Assembly: GCF_002305895.1 (NCBI RefSeq)
Contig: NZ_CP022203.1
Span: 4,132,501-4,196,500 of the forward strand
Reading direction: 5' to 3'
DNA from: Corallococcus macrosporus DSM 14697
GTDB taxonomy: Bacteria > Myxococcota > Myxococcia > Myxococcales > Myxococcaceae
DNA: 64,000 nt
In this document: one piece after another, positions 16,169-23,768 of the stretch
Layout: each line of letters begins with the position of its first letter
Position numbering within the stretch: the first letter of the stretch is position 1
Made by a program: the position numbers and the translations under genes
The notes under the pieces: model-generated
The model's input: the letters and a program-made list of their open reading frames with translations, nothing else
What the model was told of the DNA's origin: nothing
Databases searched by the model: none

Positions 16169-17016
16169 AGCTGGCTTACGAGACGTGGGGTGAGGGTTCC
16201 CGTCCGCTCGTGCTGCTGCACGGCTTCACCGGGAGCCGCGGGGCCTTTGACGGGCTGCGTCCGCTCTTGGGCCGTCACGTGCGCGCGGTGGCGGTGGACC
16301 TGCCTGGGCATGGCGCCACGCCGTTGCCGGACCAGCGAGGCCGTGACGGCTTCCTGGAGACGGTCGGCGCGCTGGTGTCGCTGGTGGACTCCCTGGGGCA
16401 GGGGCCGGTGGACCTGCTGGGGTATTCGCAGGGCGCCCGCGTGGCGCTGGCCGCGGCCGTGCGCGCGCCGGACCGCTTCGGCCGGCTCATCATGGAGAGC
16501 GGTTCGCCCGGCCTGCACCGGCGCCAGGAGCGCGCGGCCCGTCGTGAGGCGGACGGCCAGTTGGCGGCCTTCATCCGGACGCGGGGCGTGGATGCGTTCG
16601 TCGACCGCTGGGAGCAGTTGCCGCTGTTCGCTGGCCTGCGCCAGTTGCCCCAGGAGCGCAAGGACGCGCTGCGCGCCATGCGCGGCGCGTGCACGGCGGA
16701 GGGGCTCGCGGGCGCGCTGGAGTGCCTGGGCCTCGGCGTCCAGCCGGACTTCTGGCCGGAGTTGCACGCACAGCGGCTGCCCACGCTGCTGCTGACGGGC
16801 GCGGCGGACGCGAAGTTCACCCAGCTTGCCCGCCGCATGGCCACGGAGCTTCCGGTGGTCTGGCGCCACGCCTTCGAGGGCTGCGGCCACGCGCCCCACC
16901 TGGAGTCGCCCGAGGCCTACGCCCGTGAAGTCCTCGGCTTCCTCCAGACGCCCTGGTACGAGGCGCCGCAGTTCGACAGCCCCCTGGCGGCCGGCGAGGG
17001 AAGGGTGACGTCGTGA
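16159..17016 (+). CDS. menH: SHCHC synthase (alpha/beta hydrolase)
   Basis: 285 residues. Eliminates pyruvate from SEPHCHC to give SHCHC. Alpha/beta hydrolase fold: LLHGFTGSRGAFD oxyanion region, nucleophile serine in GYSQGAR, and the acid/base histidine in GCGHAPH near the C-terminus. Position between menD and menA and a ten-base overlap with menD support MenH rather than a general esterase. The ATG at 16159 is used. Confidence 0.93.
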   Translation: MGVKLAYETWGEGSRPLVLLHGFTGSRGAFDGLRPLLGRHVRAVAVDLPGHGATPLPDQRGRDGFLETVGALVSLVDSLGQGPVDLLGYSQGARVALAAAVRAPDRFGRLIMESGSPGLHRRQERAARREADGQLAAFIRTRGVDAFVDRWEQLPLFAGLRQLPQERKDALRAMRGACTAEGLAGALECLGLGVQPDFWPELHAQRLPTLLLTGAADAKFTQLARRMATELPVVWRHAFEGCGHAPHLESPEAYAREVLGFLQTPWYEAPQFDSPLAAGEGRVTS

Positions 17017-17936
17017 GCACCTCGGTTCCGGCGCCGGGGCCGCTGTCGGTGAAGCCGCGGCCCGGGGTGAAGCACTGGGTGATGGCGGCGCGGCCGAAGA
17101 CGCTGACGGCGGCGCTGGTGCCCGTCGCGGTGGGCACGGGGCTCGCGTTCGGTTCGGGCGTGGGGCGGGTGCTGCCCGCGCTGGCGGCGCTGCTGGGCGC
17201 GGTGCTCATCCAGATTGGCACCAACTTCATCAACGACTACTACGACTTCAAGAAGGGCGCGGACACGCACGAGCGGCTGGGCCCGCGGCGCGTGACGCAG
17301 AGTGGCCTCATCGCGCCGGGCACGGTGCTGGCGGGCGCGGGCGTGTGCTTCGCGCTGGCGACGGCGGTGGGCTTGTATCTGGTGGTGGTGGGCGGCTGGC
17401 CCATCGTCGCCATCGGCCTGGCGTCGCTGCTGTGCGGCTACGCGTACACCGGTGGCCCCTTCCCCCTGGGCTACAACGGCCTGGGGGACGTGTTCGTCTT
17501 CATCTTCTTCGGCCTGGTGGCGGTGACGGGCACGTACTACGTGCAGGCGGGGACGGTGGACCCGGCGGCGTGGTGGGCGGCGGTGCCCGTGGGCGCCAGC
17601 GGCACCATGCTCATCGTCGTCAACAACCTGCGCGACGTGACGACGGACGTGAAGGCCGGCAAGCGCACCCTGGCGGTCCGCTTCGGCACGGGCATGGGGA
17701 AGGCGGAGTACCTCCTGCTGCTGGGGGTGTCGTTCGCCACGCCCTTCGCGATGTATGCGCTGAAGCTGGCCAGCCCGTGGGTCTTCCTGTCCCTGCTGAG
17801 CCTCCCGCTGGCGGTGCCGCCGCTCCAGCGGGTGCTGAAGCAGGACGGCGCGGCGCTGAACCCGGCGCTGGGGTCCACGGCCCGATTCCAGCTCGTGTTC
17901 GGGTTGCTGTTCGCTTTGGGCCTCTACCTGCGATGA
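17013..17936 (+). CDS. menA: 1,4-dihydroxy-2-naphthoate polyprenyltransferase
   Basis: 307 residues, membrane protein of the UbiA superfamily with about eight to nine hydrophobic helices. Attaches the polyprenyl chain to DHNA with loss of CO2. The two Asp-rich prenyl-diphosphate motifs are NDYYDFKKGAD and DVTTDVKAGKRTLAVRFG. It starts with GTG at 17013, overlapping the menH stop in GTGA. The chain length of the quinone cannot be told. Confidence 0.95.
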   Translation: MSTSVPAPGPLSVKPRPGVKHWVMAARPKTLTAALVPVAVGTGLAFGSGVGRVLPALAALLGAVLIQIGTNFINDYYDFKKGADTHERLGPRRVTQSGLIAPGTVLAGAGVCFALATAVGLYLVVVGGWPIVAIGLASLLCGYAYTGGPFPLGYNGLGDVFVFIFFGLVAVTGTYYVQAGTVDPAAWWAAVPVGASGTMLIVVNNLRDVTTDVKAGKRTLAVRFGTGMGKAEYLLLLGVSFATPFAMYALKLASPWVFLSLLSLPLAVPPLQRVLKQDGAALNPALGSTARFQLVFGLLFALGLYLR

Positions 17937-17945
17937 TGTGAGTCC

Positions 17946-19106
17946 ATGCGGATAGCCCAGGTTTCGCTCATTCCCCTCCGGTTGGAGCTGCGCCAGCCAC
18001 TGAAGACGTCCCAGGGGGCGCACGCGGCGCGAGAAGGCTTCCTCGTCCGAGTGGTCGACGAGGAGGGGCGTGAAGGCCTGGGCGAGGCGATGCCCCTGCC
18101 GGCCTTCGGCACCGAGTCGCTCGACGACTGTGGGACGACGCTGAACGCCTGGCTGACGGCGTTGAAGGGCCAGTTCCTCGGGGACTCGGTCCGGGCCATC
18201 GAGGACACCCTGTCTCCGTTTCCGCCCGCCGTGGCGCGCGGTGACGGCGTGCGCATCCGGGCGCGGCAGGTGACGCCCGCGGGGCCCATGCCCGCCGCGG
18301 AGCACGCGCTGGAGCTGGCGCTGCTCGACCTGCTCGCGCAGCGCCAGGGGGTGCCGCTGTGCTGGCTGCTCGCGGAGGAGGCGCGGACGGAGGTGGCGGT
18401 GAACGCGCTGCTGGGCGCCGACACGCCGGAGGCCCTGGCGGAGGAGGCGCGGCGGGCCGTCGCCGAGGGCTTCGGCACGTTGAAGCTGAAGGTCGCGGGC
18501 CGCCCGCTGGACGCCGACGAAGCGCGGGTGAAGGCCGTGCGCGACGCGGTGGGGCCGGACGTGAAGCTCCGCCTGGACGCGAATGGCGGTTGGTCCGAGC
18601 CCGACGCGAAGCGCGCGCTGGACCGCCTGGGGTGGCACGGCCTGGAGCTGGTGGAGCAGCCCACGCCGCCGGACGACCTGGCGGCCCTCTGGCGCGTCCA
18701 GCGCCGCGCGCCCTGCATGGTGGCCGCGGACGAGTCGCTGGCTTCGCCCGATGCGCTGCGGGCCCTGCTCACCGTGGACCCGCTGCTGGGGGGTGGGCCG
18801 GCGGTGGGCGCGGTGGTGCTCAAGCCCATGGTGCTGGGCGGGCTGCTGCCGTGTCTCGTGGTCGCCATGCGCGCGGCGCGGCTGGGCATGCAGGCCTATG
18901 TCACCAGCTCCATGGATGGCGTCGTCGCCCGGGCCGGCGCGGCGCACCTCGCGGCGGCGCTGCCTTCCGGGGCGTTGGCCTCCGGGCTCGCGGTGGGGCG
19001 CTTGTTGGTGAACGAGCCCGAAGCCCACCCGTACATCCCCCAGGGAGGCGTCATCCGCCTGGCGAGCACTCCGGGACTCGGCTTGAGCTCGCGCTCGCTG
19101 GCGTGA
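17946..19106 (+). CDS. menC: o-Succinylbenzoate synthase
   Basis: 386 residues, enolase superfamily. Dehydrates SHCHC to o-succinylbenzoate. The C-terminal barrel carries the KxK base in LKLKV, metal ligands in RLDANGGW, VEQP and AADES, and the second lysine in VLKPMVLGG. An insertion of about 20 residues near residues 95-115 is longer than in E. coli MenC. Starts nine bases after menA stops. Some members also racemise N-acyl amino acids; context makes MenC the better call. Confidence 0.94.
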   Translation: MRIAQVSLIPLRLELRQPLKTSQGAHAAREGFLVRVVDEEGREGLGEAMPLPAFGTESLDDCGTTLNAWLTALKGQFLGDSVRAIEDTLSPFPPAVARGDGVRIRARQVTPAGPMPAAEHALELALLDLLAQRQGVPLCWLLAEEARTEVAVNALLGADTPEALAEEARRAVAEGFGTLKLKVAGRPLDADEARVKAVRDAVGPDVKLRLDANGGWSEPDAKRALDRLGWHGLELVEQPTPPDDLAALWRVQRRAPCMVAADESLASPDALRALLTVDPLLGGGPAVGAVVLKPMVLGGLLPCLVVAMRAARLGMQAYVTSSMDGVVARAGAAHLAAALPSGALASGLAVGRLLVNEPEAHPYIPQGGVIRLASTPGLGLSSRSLA

Positions 19107-19148
19107 GCCGGCGCGCTTGCGAACCCGAAGCCGCCCCGAGGAGACGGA

Positions 19149-20597
19149 ATGCCGGTCCTGACCTGCCCCATTCGCGAAGGCGCTCGTTCCCATCCGGAGG
19201 CGGAGGCCCTGACGTTCGCGGGCCGCTCCTGGTCCTACGGTGCCCTGGACGCGGAGGTCTCCCGGTGGGTGGCCGCGCTCCAGGCCCAGGGCGTCGGCGC
19301 GGGTGAGCGCGTGGCCTCGCTGGCGACGAACCATGTCGCGTCCGTGTGCCTCTTCTGGGCGCTGGGCCGCCTGGGCGCGGTGCTGGCGCCGCTCAACGCC
19401 CGGCTCACCGCGGCGGAGCTGGCGCCCATGGTGGAGGACCTCCAGCCCCGGCTCACGCTGGCGCTGGGCGCGCTGGTGGAGCGGCTCCCCGGGGCGCGCC
19501 CGCTCGAAGCCTTCGCGGACGCCGTGACGTCGCCCGCCTCCACGTGCCTGCCCCTGGACGCGTCCTCGCCCCGGGTGGTGCTCTTCACCAGTGGCACCAC
19601 GGGGCGGCCCAAGGGCGCGGTGCTCACGGAGGGGAACTTCCGGGCCTCGTCGCGCGCGTCCGCGGCCAACCTGGGCGCACCTCCGTCCCCGCGATGGCTG
19701 GGCACGCTGCCCCTCTTCCACGTGGGCGGCCTCGCCATGCTCACCCGGACGGCCTACGCGGGAGGCTGCCTGGTCCTGCACGAACGCTTCGATGCCGAAG
19801 CGGCCAACCGGGCCATCGACGCGGAGGCCGTCTCCCATGCGAGCCTCGTGGCCACCACGCTGGAGCGCGTGCTGGACGCCCGGGGCGACAGGCCCATGCC
19901 CTCGTCCTTTGCCCTGGCGCTGATTGGCGGAGGGCCGGTCCCCGTGCCGCTCCTCGCGCGAGCGAGGGCCGCCGGCCTGCGCGCGCTGCAGACCTACGGC
20001 CTGACGGAGGCCTGCTCCCAGGTCACGACGGAGCGCCCGGACGACGCGGATGGCCGCACCGCCGGCGTGCCGCTGCCCGGCGTCGAGGTGCGAATCGTAG
20101 GCGCTGGGGGCGAGGTCCTCGGTCCGGGGCGCGAAGGCGACGTCGAGGTCCGCGGGCCCACGGTCATGGCCGGCTACTGGCAGCGCCCGGAGGCGAGCCG
20201 CGAGGCCATGCGGGACGGCTGGCTGCGGACCCGGGACGTGGGGGTGCTGGATGCGCGCGGGCGGCTCACCGTGCTGTCCCGCCGCACGGACCTCATCGTC
20301 CGGGGAGGGGAGAACCTCTACCCGGCGGAAATCGAAGCGGTGTTCGTCAATCACCCCGCGGTGCGGGAAGCCGCGGTGGTGGGCTTCCCGGATGGCCGCT
20401 GGGGCGAGGTGCCCGTGGCCTTCCTCGCGCCTCGGCCGGGACGCGAGCGGCCCGGGGATGCGGCGCTGGAGGCGTGGTGCCGCCAGTCGCTGGCGGGCTT
20501 CAAGACGCCCGCGCGCTTCGTCTGGGTGGAGGCGCTGCCCCGAAACGCCATGGGGAAGGTGGAGCGCACCGTCCTGCGACGGCACCCGCTCCACTGA
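19149..20597 (+). CDS. menE: o-Succinylbenzoate-CoA ligase
   Basis: 482 residues of the AMP-forming ligase family. Activates o-succinylbenzoate to its CoA ester. Phosphate loop LFTSGTTGRPKG (about 150), YGLTEAC, GWLRTRDVG and the hinge RTDLIVRGGENLYP with the catalytic lysine in NAMGKVER near the end. Shorter than the fatty-acid ligase at 2878, as usual for MenE. GAGGAGAC precedes the ATG at 19149. Last gene of the men operon: MenB and the DHNA-CoA thioesterase, the next steps, are not in the window. Confidence 0.94.
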   Translation: MPVLTCPIREGARSHPEAEALTFAGRSWSYGALDAEVSRWVAALQAQGVGAGERVASLATNHVASVCLFWALGRLGAVLAPLNARLTAAELAPMVEDLQPRLTLALGALVERLPGARPLEAFADAVTSPASTCLPLDASSPRVVLFTSGTTGRPKGAVLTEGNFRASSRASAANLGAPPSPRWLGTLPLFHVGGLAMLTRTAYAGGCLVLHERFDAEAANRAIDAEAVSHASLVATTLERVLDARGDRPMPSSFALALIGGGPVPVPLLARARAAGLRALQTYGLTEACSQVTTERPDDADGRTAGVPLPGVEVRIVGAGGEVLGPGREGDVEVRGPTVMAGYWQRPEASREAMRDGWLRTRDVGVLDARGRLTVLSRRTDLIVRGGENLYPAEIEAVFVNHPAVREAAVVGFPDGRWGEVPVAFLAPRPGRERPGDAALEAWCRQSLAGFKTPARFVWVEALPRNAMGKVERTVLRRHPLH

Positions 20598-20621
20598 CCC
20601 TCGAGCGCGGGGGGCCCCGGC

Positions 20622-20834
20622 TCAGCTTTCGGAGGTGGGGTGGCCCCAGGGGTTGGTCCGCGGGAACTGCCGCAGGACGGTGCTCAGGCGGCACGTGGCG
20701 GACACGGTGGCACCCGCGCCAGGGCGGCGGGAGGCTTGCGCGCCCCGGTGCTCGAACGCGCCGAGCCGGGCCGCCTGCGTCGCCAATTGCCGTTCGACCT
20801 CCGGGGACCAGCGGGAGAACTCAAGCCATTCCAT
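20622..20834 (-). CDS. Small hypothetical protein (70 residues)
   Basis: A 70-residue frame convergent with menE. Support: a strong ribosome-binding site (GAAGGAG) seven bases before the ATG at 20834, and G/C-rich third positions through the whole frame. It has a Trp/Glu-rich start (MEWLEFSRWSPEVER) and a basic, Ala-rich middle; no signal peptide, membrane segment or known motif is seen. I do not recognise the family. It ends 24 bases from the menE stop. It may be a real small protein or a chance frame in high-GC DNA. Confidence 0.55.
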   Translation of the reverse strand: MEWLEFSRWSPEVERQLATQAARLGAFEHRGAQASRRPGAGATVSATCRLSTVLRQFPRTNPWGHPTSES

Positions 20835-21328
20835 GTGCGTGCTCCTTCGCGCCGCAGTGTTCGGGGGACATCCGACCTCTCCGAGTCGCGAAAATCACGA
20901 CGCCATGCGTTGAAGCCGGCCGCCTGTGGCGATTTCCAGACAAGGACTGCCGTCACAACCCGGGGAGGTGGCCACCATCTTTCAGAGGCCTCCGCGAGGT
21001 GTCGTGTCCTCGCGTGGCTGCCTGCCCCACGGGGAGGTGCCGGCAAATCCTGCGCGGACCCGCGCCAGGTGCCCAATCTTGCGCCGTCCCCCCTCCGCGC
21101 CCCGCCGTCATTGCTGATACGGCTGCAACCTTTCACTCCCAAGGTCAAAACTCAGACATGCAAGGATTTCCGCGCCCGACGTTGAAGAGTTGAAGAGACA
21201 ACGCACGGGGGCGGGTAGGGAATGACGCGGCTTCCGAGGGAAAACGGGACATTCCAGGGTGTAGCTGATTTTGATATCGAAACGATTCAATGGCAGCTCA
21301 GCACGAGTCCTCACAACGGGAGTGAACG
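20835..21328. other. 494-base gap with lower G+C upstream of the monooxygenase
   Basis: No convincing gene on either strand. The right half is markedly AT-richer than its surroundings and is likely the control region of the plus-strand monooxygenase gene. The clearest element is TTTTGATATCGAAA at 21269-21282, a 14-base near-palindrome in which six of seven base pairs match. I see no good -35/-10 pair. Confidence 0.5.
21269..21282. promoter_or_regulatory. Candidate operator upstream of the FAD monooxygenase
   Basis: TTTTGATATCGAAA is symmetric about GATATC at six of seven positions and lies 46 bases before the ATG at 21329, in an AT-rich pocket. The size and position fit a one-component regulator site. 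No regulator gene is adjacent. Confidence 0.3.
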
Positions 21329-22954
21329 ATGGCGCCGGAGTCCGTTGATGTCATCATCGTGGGTTGTGGTCCGGTGGGCGCCATGGCGGCGAACCTCCTG
21401 GGGCAGCAGGGGATTCGGACCCTGGTGGTGGAGCGGGAAGTCACACCCCACGGCCAGTCCCGCGCCATCAGCGTGGACGACGAAGGCCAGCGCATCTTCC
21501 AGTCCGCGGGGCTGGTGGGGGATTCGGGCGCGGGCTTCTACCCGTGCAAGCGGCTCCAGTACCTGGATGACGCGTTGCGCTCGCTGGCGGAGGTGGACTT
21601 CACCCGGCTGGACCGCCCGTTCGGCTACGTGCCGGCGGCCTTCTTCCAGCAGCCGCGCATGGAGTCGGCGCTGCGCGAGGGCCTGAAGCGCTTCCCCCAC
21701 GTGGACCTGTGGCTGGGCCACGAGGTGGAGTCCTTCGTCCAGGACGAGGACGGCGTCACGGCCCGCGTGAAGGAGGTCGCTGGGGAGCGGGCGGTCAACG
21801 TGCGCGCGCGCTTCCTGCTCGCGTGTGACGGCTCGCACAGCTCCATCCGGCGGCGGCTGGGCCTGAAGCTGGATGGGACGACGGCGCTGGAGCACTCGCT
21901 GGCCATCACCGTGAAGACGGCCTCTGCGGAGCCGGACTTCACCAGCTACCTGTGCGGCCCGGTGCGCCGGGGCTTCATCGCGCGCACCGCGCCGGACGAG
22001 ATTCGCTTCGACATCATCCTGGAGCCGGCCGCGGACCTGAAGGCGGCGCGCTCGGACGAAAACGTGCGGCGGCTGATTGGCTACTACCTGGACCCGGCCT
22101 CGGTGGAGCTCGAGTCCGTGAAGATCTTCTCGTACCACAGCCGCATGTCGGAGCAGTGGCGGGTGGGGCGGGTGTTCCTCCTGGGGGACGCGGCGCACCT
22201 GATGCCGCCCTTCCTGGGCCAGGGGCTGTGCGCGGGCCTGCGGGACGCGGCGAACCTGACGTGGAAGCTGGCGCTGGTGCTCGAGGGCGCGGCGGACCCG
22301 TCCCTGCTCGACTCCTACGAGGAGGAGCGGCGCGGCCACGTGTCGGAGGTGATTCGCGGCTCGGACGCCATGGGCCGGGTGATGATGTCGGGCGGACGGG
22401 TGATGGCCCGCGCGCGCAACGCGCTCATCCAGGTGCTCTACCGGCTGCCGGTGGCCGGTGACTTCATCCGCGACTACAAGGTGAAGCCGGAGATGCCCCT
22501 GCGCCGGGGCTTCATGCAGGGCGCCCGGCGGGAGAAGGGCGACGTGCCAGAAGGCTCCTACTTCCCGCAGCCGCGCGTGGAGCGGCCCGACGGGCAGGCG
22601 GCGCTGCTGGATGACTGCCTGGGGGAGGGCTTCGTGGTGCTGACGCGCCCCGGCGCCTCCCAGGAGGCCCAGCGCGAGGCGCGGGCCCTGTCGGACGAGC
22701 TGGGGGCGCGGTGGTGGCGCGTGGCCGCCGCGGACCGCGCGGAGACGGGCGGGCCGGACGCGCTGGTGGACCTGGACGGACGGCTGGGGGCCTGGTTCGC
22801 GCGGTACGCGGCCGACCTCGTGGTGCTCCGGCCGGACCGCTACGTGTTCGGCATCGCGGGAGGCGGCACGCGGGGCCACCTCCTGGGCTCGCTCAAGGGC
22901 CGCGTCCGGCCTCCCTCGCGCCAGAAGGGCGGGGAGGTGCGGCGGGCGGGCTGA
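21329..22954 (+). CDS. FAD-dependent aromatic-ring monooxygenase (MhpA/PheA-like)
   Basis: 541 residues, class A flavoprotein monooxygenase. Rossmann motif VGCGPVGAMAANLLGQQG (about 11-28), the conserved DG motif in LLACDGSHSSIRRRLG, and the second FAD motif VFLLGDAAHLMPPFLGQG with a following NLTWKL helix. About 130 residues after the flavin core resemble the thioredoxin-like C-terminal domain of phenol/3-HPP hydroxylases, without clear cysteines. It hydroxylates an aromatic or quinone-like ring with NAD(P)H and O2; the substrate is unknown. It follows the men operon after a 700-base gap and does not appear co-transcribed. No ring-cleavage genes are nearby, so a catabolic role is not supported. 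Confidence 0.85.
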   Translation: MAPESVDVIIVGCGPVGAMAANLLGQQGIRTLVVEREVTPHGQSRAISVDDEGQRIFQSAGLVGDSGAGFYPCKRLQYLDDALRSLAEVDFTRLDRPFGYVPAAFFQQPRMESALREGLKRFPHVDLWLGHEVESFVQDEDGVTARVKEVAGERAVNVRARFLLACDGSHSSIRRRLGLKLDGTTALEHSLAITVKTASAEPDFTSYLCGPVRRGFIARTAPDEIRFDIILEPAADLKAARSDENVRRLIGYYLDPASVELESVKIFSYHSRMSEQWRVGRVFLLGDAAHLMPPFLGQGLCAGLRDAANLTWKLALVLEGAADPSLLDSYEEERRGHVSEVIRGSDAMGRVMMSGGRVMARARNALIQVLYRLPVAGDFIRDYKVKPEMPLRRGFMQGARREKGDVPEGSYFPQPRVERPDGQAALLDDCLGEGFVVLTRPGASQEAQREARALSDELGARWWRVAAADRAETGGPDALVDLDGRLGAWFARYAADLVVLRPDRYVFGIAGGGTRGHLLGSLKGRVRPPSRQKGGEVRRAG

Positions 22955-22956
22955 AG

Positions 22957-23008
22957 CGCGCGCCACGACAGGCGCCCGGGCCGGGGCGCCTCGTGACGGC
23001 GCGCGGCG
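22957..23008. terminator. Long hairpin terminator between convergent genes
   Basis: Core arms AGGCGCCC (22970-22977) and GGGCGCCT (22984-22991) are exact. Pairing continues outward through CACGA/TCGTG (two-base bulge) and GCGCGCC/GGCGCGC. It separates the monooxygenase end (22954) from the minus-strand gene ending at 23016. Confidence 0.7.
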
Positions 23009-23015
23009 GGGAGGC

Positions 23016-23768
23016 TCAGGCCGCCGCGGCGGACTGGACCAGCTTCCCGGCGCGCTCCACGCAGTCGCCCATGAAGCGCAGGTAGATGTCGAGCGCGCTG
23101 GCGCCCGTCTTGGCGATGATGGGCGCCTTGTCCGGCACCTGGGCGAGGAGCTTGTTGAGCATCACCTCGTTGAGCGCGGTGTGCCCGACGTCAATCTCCG
23201 TGTGCTCCTTGAGGAAGGACATGCCCTGGAGGATCTCCTCGCCACAGACCTTCTTGGCCTGCTCCAGGATCACCGGCCCGAGAATCGTCGACAGGCCCTC
23301 GATTTCGTACTCGATGGCCACCTGGGCGGCGGGCATCTCACCGGTGATGGTGTTCTCGTGGATCTCCCGGTACTCCTTCATGGCCTGCGTGGGCGGCTGC
23401 GCGATGAGCTCCTCGGCGTTCAGCTTGGGGCTGCGGCGCTCGTTCCAGCGGGCCACCAGGTGCTTGGTGTCCTCGACCATCATCAGGTGGTGGCCGGCCT
23501 CGTGCTTGGCGTGGGCGATGAGCTTCTGGCCCACGTCGTCCAGGCCCACCTTGACGGTGGCCTCACCGGCGCGGCGAATCCAGCCGTCCACCGGCTCCGT
23601 CATGTAGACGCCCAGCGAGTTCCAGGTGATGAGGAAGGCCTCGAACAGCGCCGGGTCCGCCTTGTCGTCCAGCAGCGCCTTCAGCCGCGGGTCCGTCTTG
23701 ATGCGCTCACGGGTGGCGGTCAGGTTCGGTGTGTACAGCTCCTCCACGAGTTGCTTGCTCATGTTCAT
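23016..23768 (-). CDS. Heme-oxygenase-like diiron (HDO) redox protein
   Basis: 250 residues, all-helical, of the TenA/heme-oxygenase-like iron-containing redox group. Metal-ligand-like segments appear in the expected order: HAKHEAGHHLMMVED (86-100), EYEIEG (153-158) and HTEIDVGHT (189-197), with Glu/His spacing as in diiron oxygenases or oxidases of this fold. Members include UndA, CADD and SznF-type enzymes; the substrate here is unknown. The ATG at 23768 overlaps the upstream TAA as TAATG, so it is translationally coupled to the PilZ gene; an alternative ATG at 23762 is close. Cytoplasmic, with no signal peptide. Confidence 0.75.
   Translation of the reverse strand: MNMSKQLVEELYTPNLTATRERIKTDPRLKALLDDKADPALFEAFLITWNSLGVYMTEPVDGWIRRAGEATVKVGLDDVGQKLIAHAKHEAGHHLMMVEDTKHLVARWNERRSPKLNAEELIAQPPTQAMKEYREIHENTITGEMPAAQVAIEYEIEGLSTILGPVILEQAKKVCGEEILQGMSFLKEHTEIDVGHTALNEVMLNKLLAQVPDKAPIIAKTGASALDIYLRFMGDCVERAGKLVQSAAAA

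Noticed and set aside
16917-20594. A 1225-residue minus-strand frame opposite menA-menC-menE
   Set aside because: Same reason: shadow of three plus-strand genes with intact catalytic motifs and overlapping starts.
13102-20597. A menB gene within the men operon
   Set aside because: All frames between menF and menE were accounted for; none shows a crotonase fold. MenB is absent from the window.
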